Shown: positions 1-9,465, counted from the first letter of the stretch. The stretch is 64,000 bases of DNA from SVEL01 sp045126215 (GCA_045126215.1 JBGVOD010000040.1:62001-126000); one strand, 5' to 3'. Numbers and translations: made by a program. Notes: generated from the sequence alone by a model not told the origin.

Positions 1-626
1 TTACTAGTACCAGGTCCTCTATCAAGAGTGATGCTTAAAAAACTATCAGAAAGTGAATTAGTGGAAGTTGACCTATAGCTTCCTATTCGTGTTATAGTAT
101 TAGCATCATAAGGATCTATTTCTGTAATTGTCAAAGAAAAAGATACTATAGCATATTTCCCATTTCTTAAAATAGGTAGACCATATGTTAAGCCTATAGA
201 ACCATTAATAACACCTTTTATAAAAATATCTCTCCCCATTCTAAGTGCAATAATTGGCGGGTCTACCATCTTAGATGCCATTGAATAAGAAGGAACTGTA
301 CATGCTTGTACTAATTTTATTAACTGGTCTACATAATCATCATTCACACCATAGCTATTATTACCATAATTAATTTGCTTCATCATCTCTCTGTGAAAAG
401 TAAATTTTACTTGAACAGTTCTTGGCCCAGAATGAGAATAAGAATATATAGGAGCAGACCGAGCTAGTGGGGTACTTAATGAAAATGTTGCAGAAGACGT
501 ATCGGTCACTTCATCTGCATATTCAGGTAAAATAATATATTTATCCAAATGATACATATAGATATAATTATCTATCATCTGAAAATTATGCAAATCATCC
601 GTATATAATAGATTTTCAGTAAGCAT
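1..626 (-). CDS. Putative baseplate/tail hub protein (3' end cut by window edge)
   Basis: An open frame runs from an ATG at 626 to the window edge without a stop, giving 208 visible residues. The N-terminal third is Tyr/Asp-rich. The second half has alternating hydrophobic beta strands with the pattern PPII.LRMG, followed by GVING and a Y-x-IVSFSLTITEID strand. That pattern resembles small baseplate hub or tail-assembly proteins of contractile phages, in which the partner face ends in a 'SFSLTxTE' strand. It is the last visible gene of the tail block and follows the 485-aa protein by 11 nt, so it is probably co-transcribed with the tape-measure and baseplate genes. The family assignment is tentative; only the reading frame and the context are firm. 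Confidence 0.55.
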   Translation of the reverse strand, partial: MLTENLLYTDDLHNFQMIDNYIYMYHLDKYIILPEYADEVTDTSSATFSLSTPLARSAPIYSYSHSGPRTVQVKFTFHREMMKQINYGNNSYGVNDDYVDQLIKLVQACTVPSYSMASKMVDPPIIALRMGRDIFIKGVINGSIGLTYGLPILRNGKYAIVSFSLTITEIDPYDANTITRIGSYRSTSTNSLSDSFLSITLDRGPGTS

Positions 627-637
627 TTTTAATCCTT

Positions 638-2095
638 CTATTTATTTTTTAACCTATGAATTAAAGCCTCAGTATCTTTATCTATAAAACCATTCAAATC
701 TAATTGTTTAGCTAATCTATTTTTCTGATATGTTCTATATATATTACTTCTTAATTTGTTATCCCACACACCAATAACTCCTTGATAATATGGAAACAAT
801 TTTTGTACTTTCTTTATATCATCTGTTAATTTATCGGTATGATTTATTACAGCTAGTAATAAATATTCAATTAATCTATTAGCATAAGGATAAGTAATCT
901 TATCATTCATTTGCAATAAACTTAAATTTGTAGTCATTAAATCAGATAGATCTAAGTTATCTAATTTGTTAATTTTTTCAAAATTAAACACATGATTTGC
1001 ACTTACATTTAAATAATCACCCTCAAGTAAAACTATAGATGAATTATTGTCTTTTGGAATTTGTATTAATAAGTACAAATATTTTTCATATTTTTGTAAC
1101 GTTGTTGCAATATTCTTATTTAAAGTAGTAATCCCTATTGTTTTAGGTTGTTTAAAAGAAGTAGAATTAAATATATATATGTTATCCCTAAGTAATTCTT
1201 CGTCTAAGGTTATGCTTTCTGTAGTACCACTATTTGAATAATAAGTAATTGTTTTGATAATATTGTTATTACTTAATAATACAGGTGCAATTCTTACCTC
1301 TGAATTGCAGTCTAATGCTAGTGTATAAGTTGTATCAAATTTAATTGGTACTTTAAACGTCTTGTAATCGTTACTATTTTCTTCTTTCAATCTATCTTTA
1401 TAAATATTTATTCCTGATATATAATCTCCATTTATACAATTATAATAAGGCATAAGATTTATATCATATATATCTCTATAGCATCTTAATAAATCACCAA
1501 GATGCTTATGAGTTTCACTATCATAATAACTTGTATTAGAATGATATAATTCTGTAAACTTTGAATAAAACCTACCAAATTTATATGTGCCAACTACTCT
1601 GTATTTGCACGGAGAAAGTATGATATTATTTTTTAATAAAGCTTCATACTTATTAGTTGATTCTTCAGTCTGGTAATTAATTGAAATATCTTCATCTCTA
1701 TAAGACGCGTCTTCATATATAATGATAGCATTTTCAGAATCTTCTGTTGTGGTATCATAATAACCACCAAGCTGAGAAATTGATAAATTTTCTTCTAAGA
1801 CGCCTATGATATGTGAGTCACTTGAATCTCCTGAAGAAGCATTTGAAACATTATTATCATTTAATAACAAAATTTCACCATTTTTATAATAAGCAGTATA
1901 ACCATCATCTACCTCAGGCATTGTTATAATTCCTGATTCTGTGCAATGTATCAAGTAGTTTTTATATATATAGGTATTACCTTCAACAAGATAAGAATTT
2001 TTATTTACTGTCTTAATTAAAGGAATAGGTGTGTTATATATTAAGGCTTTTATAAAATTACTTTGAATTGTATTTGTGAAAAATCTCTGTTTCAT
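638..2095 (-). CDS. Baseplate-region structural protein, 485 aa
   Basis: I do not recognise a named family. The protein is rich in Asn, Ser, Tyr and Thr and consists mostly of short beta strands, as is usual for virion proteins. The last 85 residues are different: an alpha-helical segment with a pattern (VQKLFPYY..GVIGVWDNKLR) weakly like a peptidoglycan-binding domain, in which short helices surround an 'x-Q-x-x-F....G..D..L' core. It lies 4 nt after the tape-measure gene, where T4-type phages carry baseplate hub or tail-lysin components. A baseplate or hub protein with a cell-wall contact domain is a reasonable guess from position; the enzymatic role, if any, is not visible. Confidence 0.5.
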   Translation of the reverse strand: MKQRFFTNTIQSNFIKALIYNTPIPLIKTVNKNSYLVEGNTYIYKNYLIHCTESGIITMPEVDDGYTAYYKNGEILLLNDNNVSNASSGDSSDSHIIGVLEENLSISQLGGYYDTTTEDSENAIIIYEDASYRDEDISINYQTEESTNKYEALLKNNIILSPCKYRVVGTYKFGRFYSKFTELYHSNTSYYDSETHKHLGDLLRCYRDIYDINLMPYYNCINGDYISGINIYKDRLKEENSNDYKTFKVPIKFDTTYTLALDCNSEVRIAPVLLSNNNIIKTITYYSNSGTTESITLDEELLRDNIYIFNSTSFKQPKTIGITTLNKNIATTLQKYEKYLYLLIQIPKDNNSSIVLLEGDYLNVSANHVFNFEKINKLDNLDLSDLMTTNLSLLQMNDKITYPYANRLIEYLLLAVINHTDKLTDDIKKVQKLFPYYQGVIGVWDNKLRSNIYRTYQKNRLAKQLDLNGFIDKDTEALIHRLKNK

Positions 2096-2099
2096 TATT

Positions 2100-4343
2100 T
2101 TACTCTATTTTATAAGCAGCATTTACAGATGCTAAAAATTCTTCTAAGTTAAAATTTTGTTCTACATCAAAATTAGAAGAATAACTGTTTGTAGTTGTAC
2201 TTCCAACTAAATTGCCATCAACATCTACTACTCTTACATTAATTGTTCTTTGGGCTTCTCCAAATAAACTATCATATAAATTATCTAAAGTTTGTACTGT
2301 ATCATCAATACCTGTTATTTGCTCAGAAGCACTTTCTATTTTTCCTTGTGCTTCATCAAATGCATTTTCATTTAAAGCAATACTGGATGAATAATTATTC
2401 ATCCTAGATGTTCCTTCCTTCCATTTATCTCCATAAAAACCAATGGCATCCATAGTACCTACTTGAGAATAAATATCCCAATTCGCTATTCCCTGCTTAA
2501 CAGAATTTGCATATTCTTGTCCTTCCATAAGACCTGCTGTATTATAACCATACCCGGCTGCTTGTATTTCCCAAACATTGCCAGAATCTGATGCTTCTTC
2601 ATACTTTTCTGTATTTTCTTCTATAACTTTTTCAGCAACTTCATCAAATTCATAATCTTTAAACATAGTTAAACCTTTAAGATTTATAGAATCATCACCA
2701 TGAAGAGCTCTTGCTATTTGTGTTGTTTTTATTAAACCGGTTACAACCGCAGTACCATTTGCTAATATATCTCCAACTACACCAGGTATTGCTTCTCCAA
2801 ATACATCTCCTAATTGTTCAATTAAAGAAGACATGACCCAAGTTTTATATAAATCTTCATTTTCTGCCACCTGTGCCCCTATTGAATATACGATATTATT
2901 AAACATATTTTCAACTTGTGAAGCAATAGATGTTCTACCTGCAACTGCTTTTATTTGCTCAGTAACCTCTTTATAAGCACCCTCATAAGATAAACTAGTA
3001 CTATCTATGTTTGTTAAATCTTTTTCAGTTAAGTTTTGAATTGCTCTTAAATCAGAAACAGACAAACCACCAAATACACGACCATACTCACTTCTTAAAA
3101 CTTCACTGCTCGTGTTTTCTGCTATTGACTGAAGATATTCTACCATTGAACGTAATAATTTATCTACATTCTCTTCAGAAACTCCGGTAGTTAATAATTG
3201 AGCATAGCTAAGCCCTGCTCTTTGAGCTGACATAGCGAATAGAGTATTTAATGTATCATTTCCTGTTAATTGACTAACATTACCACTTCCTAAATAATTT
3301 AAACCTTGTGCAATTGTATTAATGGCAGAATCAGAAATACCAACAGCATATAAAGAAGAAAGCCATTTTTGAACATTATACAAATACCCAGTTGTTTCTT
3401 CATGAGACATTTGAGAAGTAGCATCTATTAATGCAGCTGTTACAGTATCATATAGACTATTTAAATAACTGGTATCCTCAAATTGAGTATTTAAGAATTT
3501 TGTTAATTTTGCTTCTAATCCCATTTGAGGTCTAGACAAATCAGTTTGTTGTAACCGAATCATTCTATTGAGATTAGCGTCTAGCAAATCAAATGTTTTT
3601 ACTGTTCTATCAGTAATAGTCATTAAATAAGCTCTATCTTCTAGATTGTAGCCTATTCCTTGTTCTACTAAACTGCTTAGATTTTTCAACATATCCTGTT
3701 GATTAATATATCTACTATTAGTGAACACGTTTCTTATTTCATACGATAAATCCTTGTATCCCTGAGCAGAATCGCTTGTAAATGTTTGAAGTCTTGCAGA
3801 AATAGGGCCTAGATATTGTTTTTGATTAGTTATACTTTGGTCAATACCTTTTTGAACCGTATCATTAATAAGCCCTAATACGCTCCTAATAGCTTCTAAT
3901 ACTTTATTGACAATTTGAAGAGCTGCCATAGCTCCTCCCATGGAGCCACCCATTCCCTTCATAGATTCTCCCATACTACTCATTGAAGAACCCATGCTAG
4001 TCAAATTACCAAATAATTTAGATCCCCAGGAACTTTTTCCTATTTTATCACTTACAGCGCTACCTATTTTATCCCCAACTTTGTCCTGTATTAACCCACC
4101 AAGACCAGAATTTGAATTTTCTTCCTCGCTAAAACTACTAAACAAGGAGTCACCATCGCCACCTAATGAATTGACGGCATCCCTAATTTCAGCTAATAAT
4201 TCATTAGCTGTTTCTTGAGAATTCACCATTTCATTGATAGTACCAGATGCTTTATCTCCTTTTATAAAACTATTTTTTTTACCCATTGGGCTAGAGAAAA
4301 CAGAATTTGCTATTCCTCTTACCATGCCGCCCAAACCAGCCAT
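2100..4343 (-). CDS. Tail tape measure protein
   Basis: A 747-aa protein with a Gly/Ser/Met-rich N-terminus (repeats of SMG and GMGG at about residues 112-140), a hydrophobic helix at about 138-162, long amphipathic helices, and a second hydrophobic stretch rich in Gly and Val at about 520-546. This composition, the length, and the position between the two small chaperone-like genes (4360-5320) and the baseplate genes are typical of a tape measure, which sits inside the tail tube, sets its length and helps DNA entry. For a jumbo myovirus it is short; the tail would be of modest length, or a further tape component may lie outside the window. Family identity is by architecture and synteny, not by a catalytic motif. 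Confidence 0.7.
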   Translation of the reverse strand: MAGLGGMVRGIANSVFSSPMGKKNSFIKGDKASGTINEMVNSQETANELLAEIRDAVNSLGGDGDSLFSSFSEEENSNSGLGGLIQDKVGDKIGSAVSDKIGKSSWGSKLFGNLTSMGSSMSSMGESMKGMGGSMGGAMAALQIVNKVLEAIRSVLGLINDTVQKGIDQSITNQKQYLGPISARLQTFTSDSAQGYKDLSYEIRNVFTNSRYINQQDMLKNLSSLVEQGIGYNLEDRAYLMTITDRTVKTFDLLDANLNRMIRLQQTDLSRPQMGLEAKLTKFLNTQFEDTSYLNSLYDTVTAALIDATSQMSHEETTGYLYNVQKWLSSLYAVGISDSAINTIAQGLNYLGSGNVSQLTGNDTLNTLFAMSAQRAGLSYAQLLTTGVSEENVDKLLRSMVEYLQSIAENTSSEVLRSEYGRVFGGLSVSDLRAIQNLTEKDLTNIDSTSLSYEGAYKEVTEQIKAVAGRTSIASQVENMFNNIVYSIGAQVAENEDLYKTWVMSSLIEQLGDVFGEAIPGVVGDILANGTAVVTGLIKTTQIARALHGDDSINLKGLTMFKDYEFDEVAEKVIEENTEKYEEASDSGNVWEIQAAGYGYNTAGLMEGQEYANSVKQGIANWDIYSQVGTMDAIGFYGDKWKEGTSRMNNYSSSIALNENAFDEAQGKIESASEQITGIDDTVQTLDNLYDSLFGEAQRTINVRVVDVDGNLVGSTTTNSYSSNFDVEQNFNLEEFLASVNAAYKIE

Positions 4344-4359
4344 TAATAATTCCTTTTAT

Positions 4360-4575
4360 TCACCGCAAATCTTTTCTTGCAGATTCATATGCTTTTCTTG
4401 CTTCTTTTTGCTTATTAAAATCTTCAATTAAAAATTCTAATAAGTATTTTCTTTCAGTAGGTGTTACATCTAATAAATCACTGTAAGATGTATGGAGATG
4501 TTTTGTTAAGAAAAAATTCTCTTTTACTATTTGTTTTAATCTTACAGGAGCAAATGGTTTACCATCAGATGTCAA
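4360..4575 (-). CDS. Small tail assembly chaperone-like protein
   Basis: A 71-aa, charged, helical protein that ends 16 nt before the tape-measure start. The only available start is a TTG that lies inside the last codons of the upstream 251-aa chaperone (11-nt overlap), and no strong Shine-Dalgarno precedes it. The pair of a larger and a small overlapping gene directly upstream of a tape measure is the layout of tail assembly chaperones, which are often joined by a ribosomal frameshift. Its frame is +1 relative to the upstream gene, and that frame is open back to a TAG about 33 nt upstream of the TTG. It could be read as a separate protein or as a frameshifted C-terminal extension. Confidence 0.55.
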   Translation of the reverse strand: MTSDGKPFAPVRLKQIVKENFFLTKHLHTSYSDLLDVTPTERKYLLEFLIEDFNKQKEARKAYESARKDLR

Positions 4576-5320
4576 TTTCGGGTCGAAAAAAGTCTGTGCC
4601 TACTTTAAATGAGGTCTTATGCTCCTTTCCACATTTATCACATATGACTTCTAAATTAGTATCTATACCTATAGAGGAATCCATTTTCTCTGCATATGCG
4701 AAAATAGTATTAGTGTCCATCATAGGTAAATTTCTGATCCATTCATCAATATTCAATGGGTCTGGTTTATGACCATCTACTGTATCTATAATTTCTCTAA
4801 TAGAGAATACCATAGATTGGTCATTTGATACATCACCTGTTTTTTCTTTAAATTCTTCCGCTTTTTCAATAACATAATCAAGCATGTGAGGAGTCTGATA
4901 TTTTAACTTAACTTTTCTCTTCGTTACAGGAAGTTCAAACTCTCTATACTTATTAAATGATTCAACATCTGATATTACTTTTAAATCATCCATATTAAAC
5001 TTTAAACCGGATGTATCTCCACAAAATGGGCACCTATCCCTTAAAGTTACTTCTGACCCATAAGTCACCATTCTTAATTTAAACAATAAAAATTGGTAGT
5101 CACCTGTACACATGTCATAGCTTGATATACCTATTTTATTTACTAAGCAATCATCTATAATATTACATAACGACTTAAACTGAGACTTTGATGGAGCAAG
5201 TCTCTGCATTTCATGTCTTGTCGTCATACTTGACATATGTATTTCAGGTACTACCTTTTTGTCGTACACTAAACCCCTGCTGGGTAAAGTAATATACTCT
5301 GCAATTGTAAAATTATCCAT
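4565..5320 (-). CDS. T4-type baseplate assembly protein (gp26-like, T4_baseplate family)
   Basis: The 251-aa sequence has the N-terminal 'LPSRGLVYD' turn, the middle segment in which a 'RCPFCG' zinc knuckle follows, and the C-terminal 'ICDKCGKEH' knuckle found in the T4 baseplate (gp26-like) family that is widespread in T4- and SPO1-type myoviruses. Cys97/Cys100 and two Cys near 228-231 would bind one zinc. In T4 this family acts in assembly of the baseplate hub; in SPO1-like phages the homologue sits directly upstream of the tape measure, as here, and may act as its chaperone. It overlaps the next 71-aa gene by 11 nt. Confidence 0.7.
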   Translation of the reverse strand: MDNFTIAEYITLPSRGLVYDKKVVPEIHMSSMTTRHEMQRLAPSKSQFKSLCNIIDDCLVNKIGISSYDMCTGDYQFLLFKLRMVTYGSEVTLRDRCPFCGDTSGLKFNMDDLKVISDVESFNKYREFELPVTKRKVKLKYQTPHMLDYVIEKAEEFKEKTGDVSNDQSMVFSIREIIDTVDGHKPDPLNIDEWIRNLPMMDTNTIFAYAEKMDSSIGIDTNLEVICDKCGKEHKTSFKVGTDFFRPEIDI

Positions 5321-5451
5321 ATAAAACCTCTTTCTTTTTCACTTTTAGTTATTAAATTTGTTATTAGTTATCTTATATATTGTAATAATTATTTATCTTT
5401 AATAGTTAATGAGGTTAAGTTTATCTAAATAAAAGAATCTATGTAAATTAA

Positions 5452-6297
5452 TTAATCACTTATTTCACTATCAAAATCAAATGATTTTTGACCAGGTATT
5501 TCTTCATCCTCTTTAGAGGGTTTAAACCTGTACTTATTACCTGGCTTAAACTGGGTTCTTGTTTTTGCCCATTTATTCGATGTATCTAATTCATCTTCAG
5601 ATGTATCTAATTCTGGTTCATTTCCTAATACATCGTCAATCGTTAATTGTTGTTCTTCTTCTGTATATTCTTCTCCATATAATGCCGGATATATTACTTT
5701 ATAGTATAAATCAGGCATTTTTTTCTGCATGTACATGACATAATTTCTGATAACAGAAGCTACCTTCATTATCCAGCTATTGTTAGACATAACCATGGCT
5801 ACATGTTTACACATGCCGCCTTTTGTATCATTCGGATTAGTAATATTAGAAGGCCTTACTTCCGGCTCTCCTGCTATTGTGTTATTTCTACTGGCCCAAT
5901 AAGCCTGCCTATATTTCCAATCGGGGCAGTTGCAATTGAAAAACACATCATCAGAATTAAAAGCTCTTGTTAAAGCTCTTGTTACTTCATTTAATCTTAT
6001 ATTTTCTCTGTCTCTTGCAATATTCTGAAAATTATCTAAGAACCCAGCAAAACTAACTCGTACTAAATAGTTGTCGGTCTCCCCCCGTACCTCAATATTT
6101 ATATCCAAAATTCCATCTTTAAATAATTTATTCATGTCTAACTTATTATAGTTAGCCACCGAGTGAGATACTTTCTGGTGTAATCTTCTTTCATGTCTAT
6201 TATTACCTAATAGACGATTCCACCAAATATATTTATCTCCGCCTTTGCTCTTACTTAAAGACTGGCTTCTTTTTACTTCATTTAATATTTGAGTCAT
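5452..6297 (-). CDS. SWIM-type zinc finger protein
   Basis: A 281-aa protein with Cys122-x-Cys124 followed by Cys163-x-His165, in the context FFNCNCPDW...GGMCKHVAMV. This CxC...CxH arrangement is the SWIM zinc finger, a DNA- or protein-binding fold. The N-terminus carries an I-L-N-E motif at residues 4-7 and 'RLNEV' again near residue 101. The C-terminal 80 residues are acidic and then basic, and look disordered. It follows the nucleotidyltransferase gene with a 1-nt gap and lies between tail genes, so it may be a structural or packaged protein. The SWIM motif is clear; the biological role is unknown. Confidence 0.65.
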   Translation of the reverse strand: MTQILNEVKRSQSLSKSKGGDKYIWWNRLLGNNRHERRLHQKVSHSVANYNKLDMNKLFKDGILDINIEVRGETDNYLVRVSFAGFLDNFQNIARDRENIRLNEVTRALTRAFNSDDVFFNCNCPDWKYRQAYWASRNNTIAGEPEVRPSNITNPNDTKGGMCKHVAMVMSNNSWIMKVASVIRNYVMYMQKKMPDLYYKVIYPALYGEEYTEEEQQLTIDDVLGNEPELDTSEDELDTSNKWAKTRTQFKPGNKYRFKPSKEDEEIPGQKSFDFDSEISD

Positions 6298-6298
6298 T

Positions 6299-7033
6299 TT
6301 AATCTAATTCTTCAGAATTTACTAATTTTCCAAATGTTAAATCTTCAAGAGATAATCTTTTACTTTGCTGGACTTTTAACTCATCTTTTAATTTATCTAT
6401 TAATCCTAAATTTCTTAAATCTTTAAAGATTTGATTTCCTTTAGAATGCTCACCATCTACTGCAATTGAGTTATGACGAATAAGATATAATAAATTAATA
6501 GCTTCAGAAACATTTTCATAAGTAGGGTGTTGCAATATTGATTTTATTTTTTCTTGCCATTTTCCTACTTCTTTTTCTGTGTTATGCTTCTTTGCAGATT
6601 TTAACTGCTTTGGTTCTTTTATCCATTCATCATCACATAATGAATAAATACCATTAGAAGCCGTGATAGAATTAATATCTTGAATATACATCTCAACTTC
6701 TACACCATGAATTTTTATATCATAGTTTTTATTAAACTCAGACTTTTTAATATTGTAGATGTTTTCTAAGATTTCTCTTGGTATGTCTATAATGTCAAAA
6801 TTCGCAATAATATGAACATCTAAATCTGATTGATCTGTGTAGTTATAAGAAGCATTAGAACCAACTAGTTGGATGTCACATATTTCTACTGGTACTTTTA
6901 ATGTATCTTCAAAAGCACTTACTATCTCGACTAATTTTTCTCTTACTTCTGGCAAGAGTTGTTTAGTCGTCGTATTCCATAATTTAGGATTTAAAGTGTC
7001 ATGAATTTGAAATTCTTCATTTATTTTTTTCAT
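6299..7033 (-). CDS. Nucleotidyltransferase-fold protein
   Basis: The 244-aa protein has the core signature of the Pol-beta-type nucleotidyltransferase fold: G58-S59 in 'QLVGSNAS', then Asp70-x-Asp72 in 'QSDLDVHI', with a further acidic strand (GVEVEMYI) that could supply the third metal ligand. This fold transfers nucleotides to proteins, RNA or small molecules; the substrate cannot be read from sequence. The N-terminus is MKKINEEF, which contains the I-x-E motif shared with many other proteins here and suggests capsid packaging. Start ATG follows a 93-nt intergenic stretch that holds a 13-bp hairpin and a promoter-like motif. Its place amid tail genes is unusual. Confidence 0.65.
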   Translation of the reverse strand: MKKINEEFQIHDTLNPKLWNTTTKQLLPEVREKLVEIVSAFEDTLKVPVEICDIQLVGSNASYNYTDQSDLDVHIIANFDIIDIPREILENIYNIKKSEFNKNYDIKIHGVEVEMYIQDINSITASNGIYSLCDDEWIKEPKQLKSAKKHNTEKEVGKWQEKIKSILQHPTYENVSEAINLLYLIRHNSIAVDGEHSKGNQIFKDLRNLGLIDKLKDELKVQQSKRLSLEDLTFGKLVNSEELD

Positions 7034-7063
7034 ATACTTCTCACATATAACAAAAATATGTAC

Positions 7064-7098
7064 ATAGGAATATAGGCAATAATAACCTATATTCCTAT
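7064..7098 (-). terminator. 13-bp hairpin after the tail tube gene
   Basis: Perfect inverted repeat, arms 7064-7076 and 7086-7098, 9-nt loop. On the minus strand it is followed within 12 nt by a short T run (ATATTTTTG). It lies between the tail tube stop (7126) and the nucleotidyltransferase start (7033), so it may end tube transcription or form a leader hairpin, since a promoter-like motif lies just upstream of it (7096-7118). Confidence 0.55.
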
Positions 7099-7125
7099 TA
7101 ATATATACAATATTTTTAACTTATA

Positions 7126-7743
7126 TTAGATTTCGTCTGTTCTGTCTAACGCAGCTTTATCATAAACAATAGTTACATCTATTTGTCTCTTACCATTAGC
7201 ATCTGCGTTAAAGTTGCTTTCTTTTATACTTGAAACCCAACAACCATATAATTTCCATTTTCTAATCAATTGGTAATCAGGACTGTATTCCAACAACCAG
7301 CAATCTTTTTTATAATCAGTAATTAAACCAACTTTTTCTGTTTCAATATTATAAGAAAGATTTTGCCAGGACATAAGAATTGTTTTAGCATCTGCACCAA
7401 TAAAGTCAATAACCTGAATTGAATGACTATCAAATGATGGGACACCAGCATAATTTAAAGTATTATTGCCTCTTTTAACTGGAATAGGGCTTTGTGAAAA
7501 ATGAGGAATAGATGAACCATTGACAGACAATCTTAACATTTCCTGTGCATTAGTAATATAAGCATCCTCTTCCTCACCAGTCATACCTGCTTTTAATATA
7601 CCATCTATATCAGTAACAATAAATTCAAAGTTATTATCACGGGAAATTTCAAATAATTCCGGATTATCTGATAAGTGATACACACCATGAGGCATTTCAC
7701 TTTTCTGTGCTATTGTACTTGGATTTATTTTTAATGTTGCCAT
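7126..7743 (-). CDS. Tail tube protein (gp19-like)
   Basis: A 205-aa, beta-rich protein directly after the sheath gene, as in T4-type phages. The features of the contractile tail tube family are present: an N-terminal arm (MATLKINPST), a central DFIG-turn with a following strand 'TILMSWQNLSYN', a long loop with 'YSPDYQLIRKWKLYGCWVSSI', and a final strand ending in 'TIVYDKA'. The 'KWKLYGCWVxxI' strand is characteristic of this family. It stacks in hexameric rings to form the DNA channel inside the sheath. High expression is expected; a good Shine-Dalgarno (GGAGGCAATAAAATA before ATG) precedes the start. Confidence 0.82.
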   Translation of the reverse strand: MATLKINPSTIAQKSEMPHGVYHLSDNPELFEISRDNNFEFIVTDIDGILKAGMTGEEEDAYITNAQEMLRLSVNGSSIPHFSQSPIPVKRGNNTLNYAGVPSFDSHSIQVIDFIGADAKTILMSWQNLSYNIETEKVGLITDYKKDCWLLEYSPDYQLIRKWKLYGCWVSSIKESNFNADANGKRQIDVTIVYDKAALDRTDEI

Positions 7744-7761
7744 ATTATTTTATTGCCTCCA

Positions 7762-9465
7762 TTATTCTACTGTGATTTCTTCATCTGTCATAATGATAGA
7801 AATTTCAAATGCCTCAACAGCATATATAGGGACTATTTGAATCTTAGCCATTATTCTTGTTTTATCTTGAGATGTAAGTCGTAAAATCTTATATCTATTA
7901 ATTACAGAGCTTGTTACCATTTGATCTAATAATTTTTGAATATCATTTTTAAAATTAATCCATAAAATATCCGTGTTTTGTTCAAACATATATCTCTGAG
8001 CAGATTTAAATGCTTGTTTTTTTACATCACATATAAGATTTCTCATGTTCAAGAATAATGTAGCGAAACCGTTTTTAGGGGTTGAAAATGTTCTATTACC
8101 CCAAACTGTATATCCTTGGTCATTAATATAAGTTATTGCATTAATAGATGATTTTTCATCCGTTGATGTAGGAAGTTGCTGATATGAATCAGCTATTGCA
8201 TTAGTTAACATTTGAGAAGTATTTAAATACTTCAAAGATGGTACTAACCCTCTTACAACACCTGCAATAGGTAGCCAACTTGGATAAGTCTTCAAAGCTC
8301 TTGATAAAGCCATAAAATAGCTAAATGAACCAGGGAGAGAAATATTTGAAGTCTCAACAGTATCATATACTGCCCAAGGGGTTATCATAGTAGAAAAAGA
8401 TGCAGTATCTTTTGCTAAATAACTGCTATCTTCTATAGCAGCATATACTGAACCCTCACCAGTTAACGGTCTTGTTGGACTATCAGTGTGGTCAATAAAT
8501 GCTATGCAATCACCTCTTGATGTAGCTAAGTCAGCTAACTTCTGAGCAAGTAAAACAGGAGAAGTTCCTGATGTAGAAGAATACTCAAATGTTGGGTACC
8601 CACCACTTGTAATATATTTAATATTATATGTAGAAACTTCACTTAATGAACCAGGAATATCTCTTTCATATATTCCGTTTTCACCTTCATATAAATTACT
8701 ACCCATCATTGCATCATACATTCTTTTTACAGTGACATCATACACCTGATAATCAAAAGCGTCGGAACTCACCTCACTCCAATGAGCAGCTGTCCAATCT
8801 TCTGCAGTAGTAATAGCCTCTATACACACATAATATTTTGTACTATATGTTACATGAGAACCTTCCGCATAAGTAGCTGTTGAGTCGTATGTTGGGTAAG
8901 TATTTCCCTCTCTGTCTATTCTTGCCCAATGAGCAACAGTCCATGCTTCCGGTGTAGCAATTGTTGCTGTGCATTGATAATATGAATCATTATATATTAC
9001 ATAATCACCGGCATTATAAATAGCTGTTGCTGAATACACATTAACAGGTGAAGCTATTTCGTTATCATTATTTAATGCAAATGCAGGTGGATCAACAGTA
9101 TTAATTCTTTCATAAACAACAGATAAACCACTTCTTATTAATTGCTTTGCATATATATAAGATGGGTCAAATGTTTTTGCTGCAAACCAAATACCACCAC
9201 CATTAGCACCAGGAACTGTTGGAATGGCAGCTGAATCAAAGCCAGCATTTGTTCCATCATTAATTGGATACAATTGGTCATTCATAAACTGCGGTACATT
9301 TCTTCCAAAAGCAGTTTCAAAATCACTTATTGAAGTACATAATTTAGGTTTCCTTGCTTCCTGCGCTCCAAAAACAGAAAATCCTGGAACATATACAATA
9401 TCACTACTAATGTTAGGGAGCTCATTCGTAGTAATATCAGTTTCATTGATGATAATTCTATTCAT
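7762..9465 (-). CDS. Contractile tail sheath protein with two inserted carbohydrate-binding-like modules
   Basis: The C-terminal 200 residues carry the sheath core: 'GFATLFLNMRNLICDVKKQ', the 'QNTDILW' helix and the last strands ending in 'AFEISIIMTDEE'. The N-terminus contains the 'VYVPGFSVFGAQ' strand common to phage sheaths. Residues about 143-183 and 192-232 form two repeats with the pattern Y-x-x-G-x-x-V-x-Y-x-x-x-Y-Y-x-C....W..AHW, the signature of a CBM5/12-like (chitin-binding-type) fold. The pair forms an added domain that would face outward. In T4 gp18, extra outer domains also decorate the sheath. Length 567 aa is usual for the family once the repeats are counted. Confidence 0.9.
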   Translation of the reverse strand: MNRIIINETDITTNELPNISSDIVYVPGFSVFGAQEARKPKLCTSISDFETAFGRNVPQFMNDQLYPINDGTNAGFDSAAIPTVPGANGGGIWFAAKTFDPSYIYAKQLIRSGLSVVYERINTVDPPAFALNNDNEIASPVNVYSATAIYNAGDYVIYNDSYYQCTATIATPEAWTVAHWARIDREGNTYPTYDSTATYAEGSHVTYSTKYYVCIEAITTAEDWTAAHWSEVSSDAFDYQVYDVTVKRMYDAMMGSNLYEGENGIYERDIPGSLSEVSTYNIKYITSGGYPTFEYSSTSGTSPVLLAQKLADLATSRGDCIAFIDHTDSPTRPLTGEGSVYAAIEDSSYLAKDTASFSTMITPWAVYDTVETSNISLPGSFSYFMALSRALKTYPSWLPIAGVVRGLVPSLKYLNTSQMLTNAIADSYQQLPTSTDEKSSINAITYINDQGYTVWGNRTFSTPKNGFATLFLNMRNLICDVKKQAFKSAQRYMFEQNTDILWINFKNDIQKLLDQMVTSSVINRYKILRLTSQDKTRIMAKIQIVPIYAVEAFEISIIMTDEEITVE

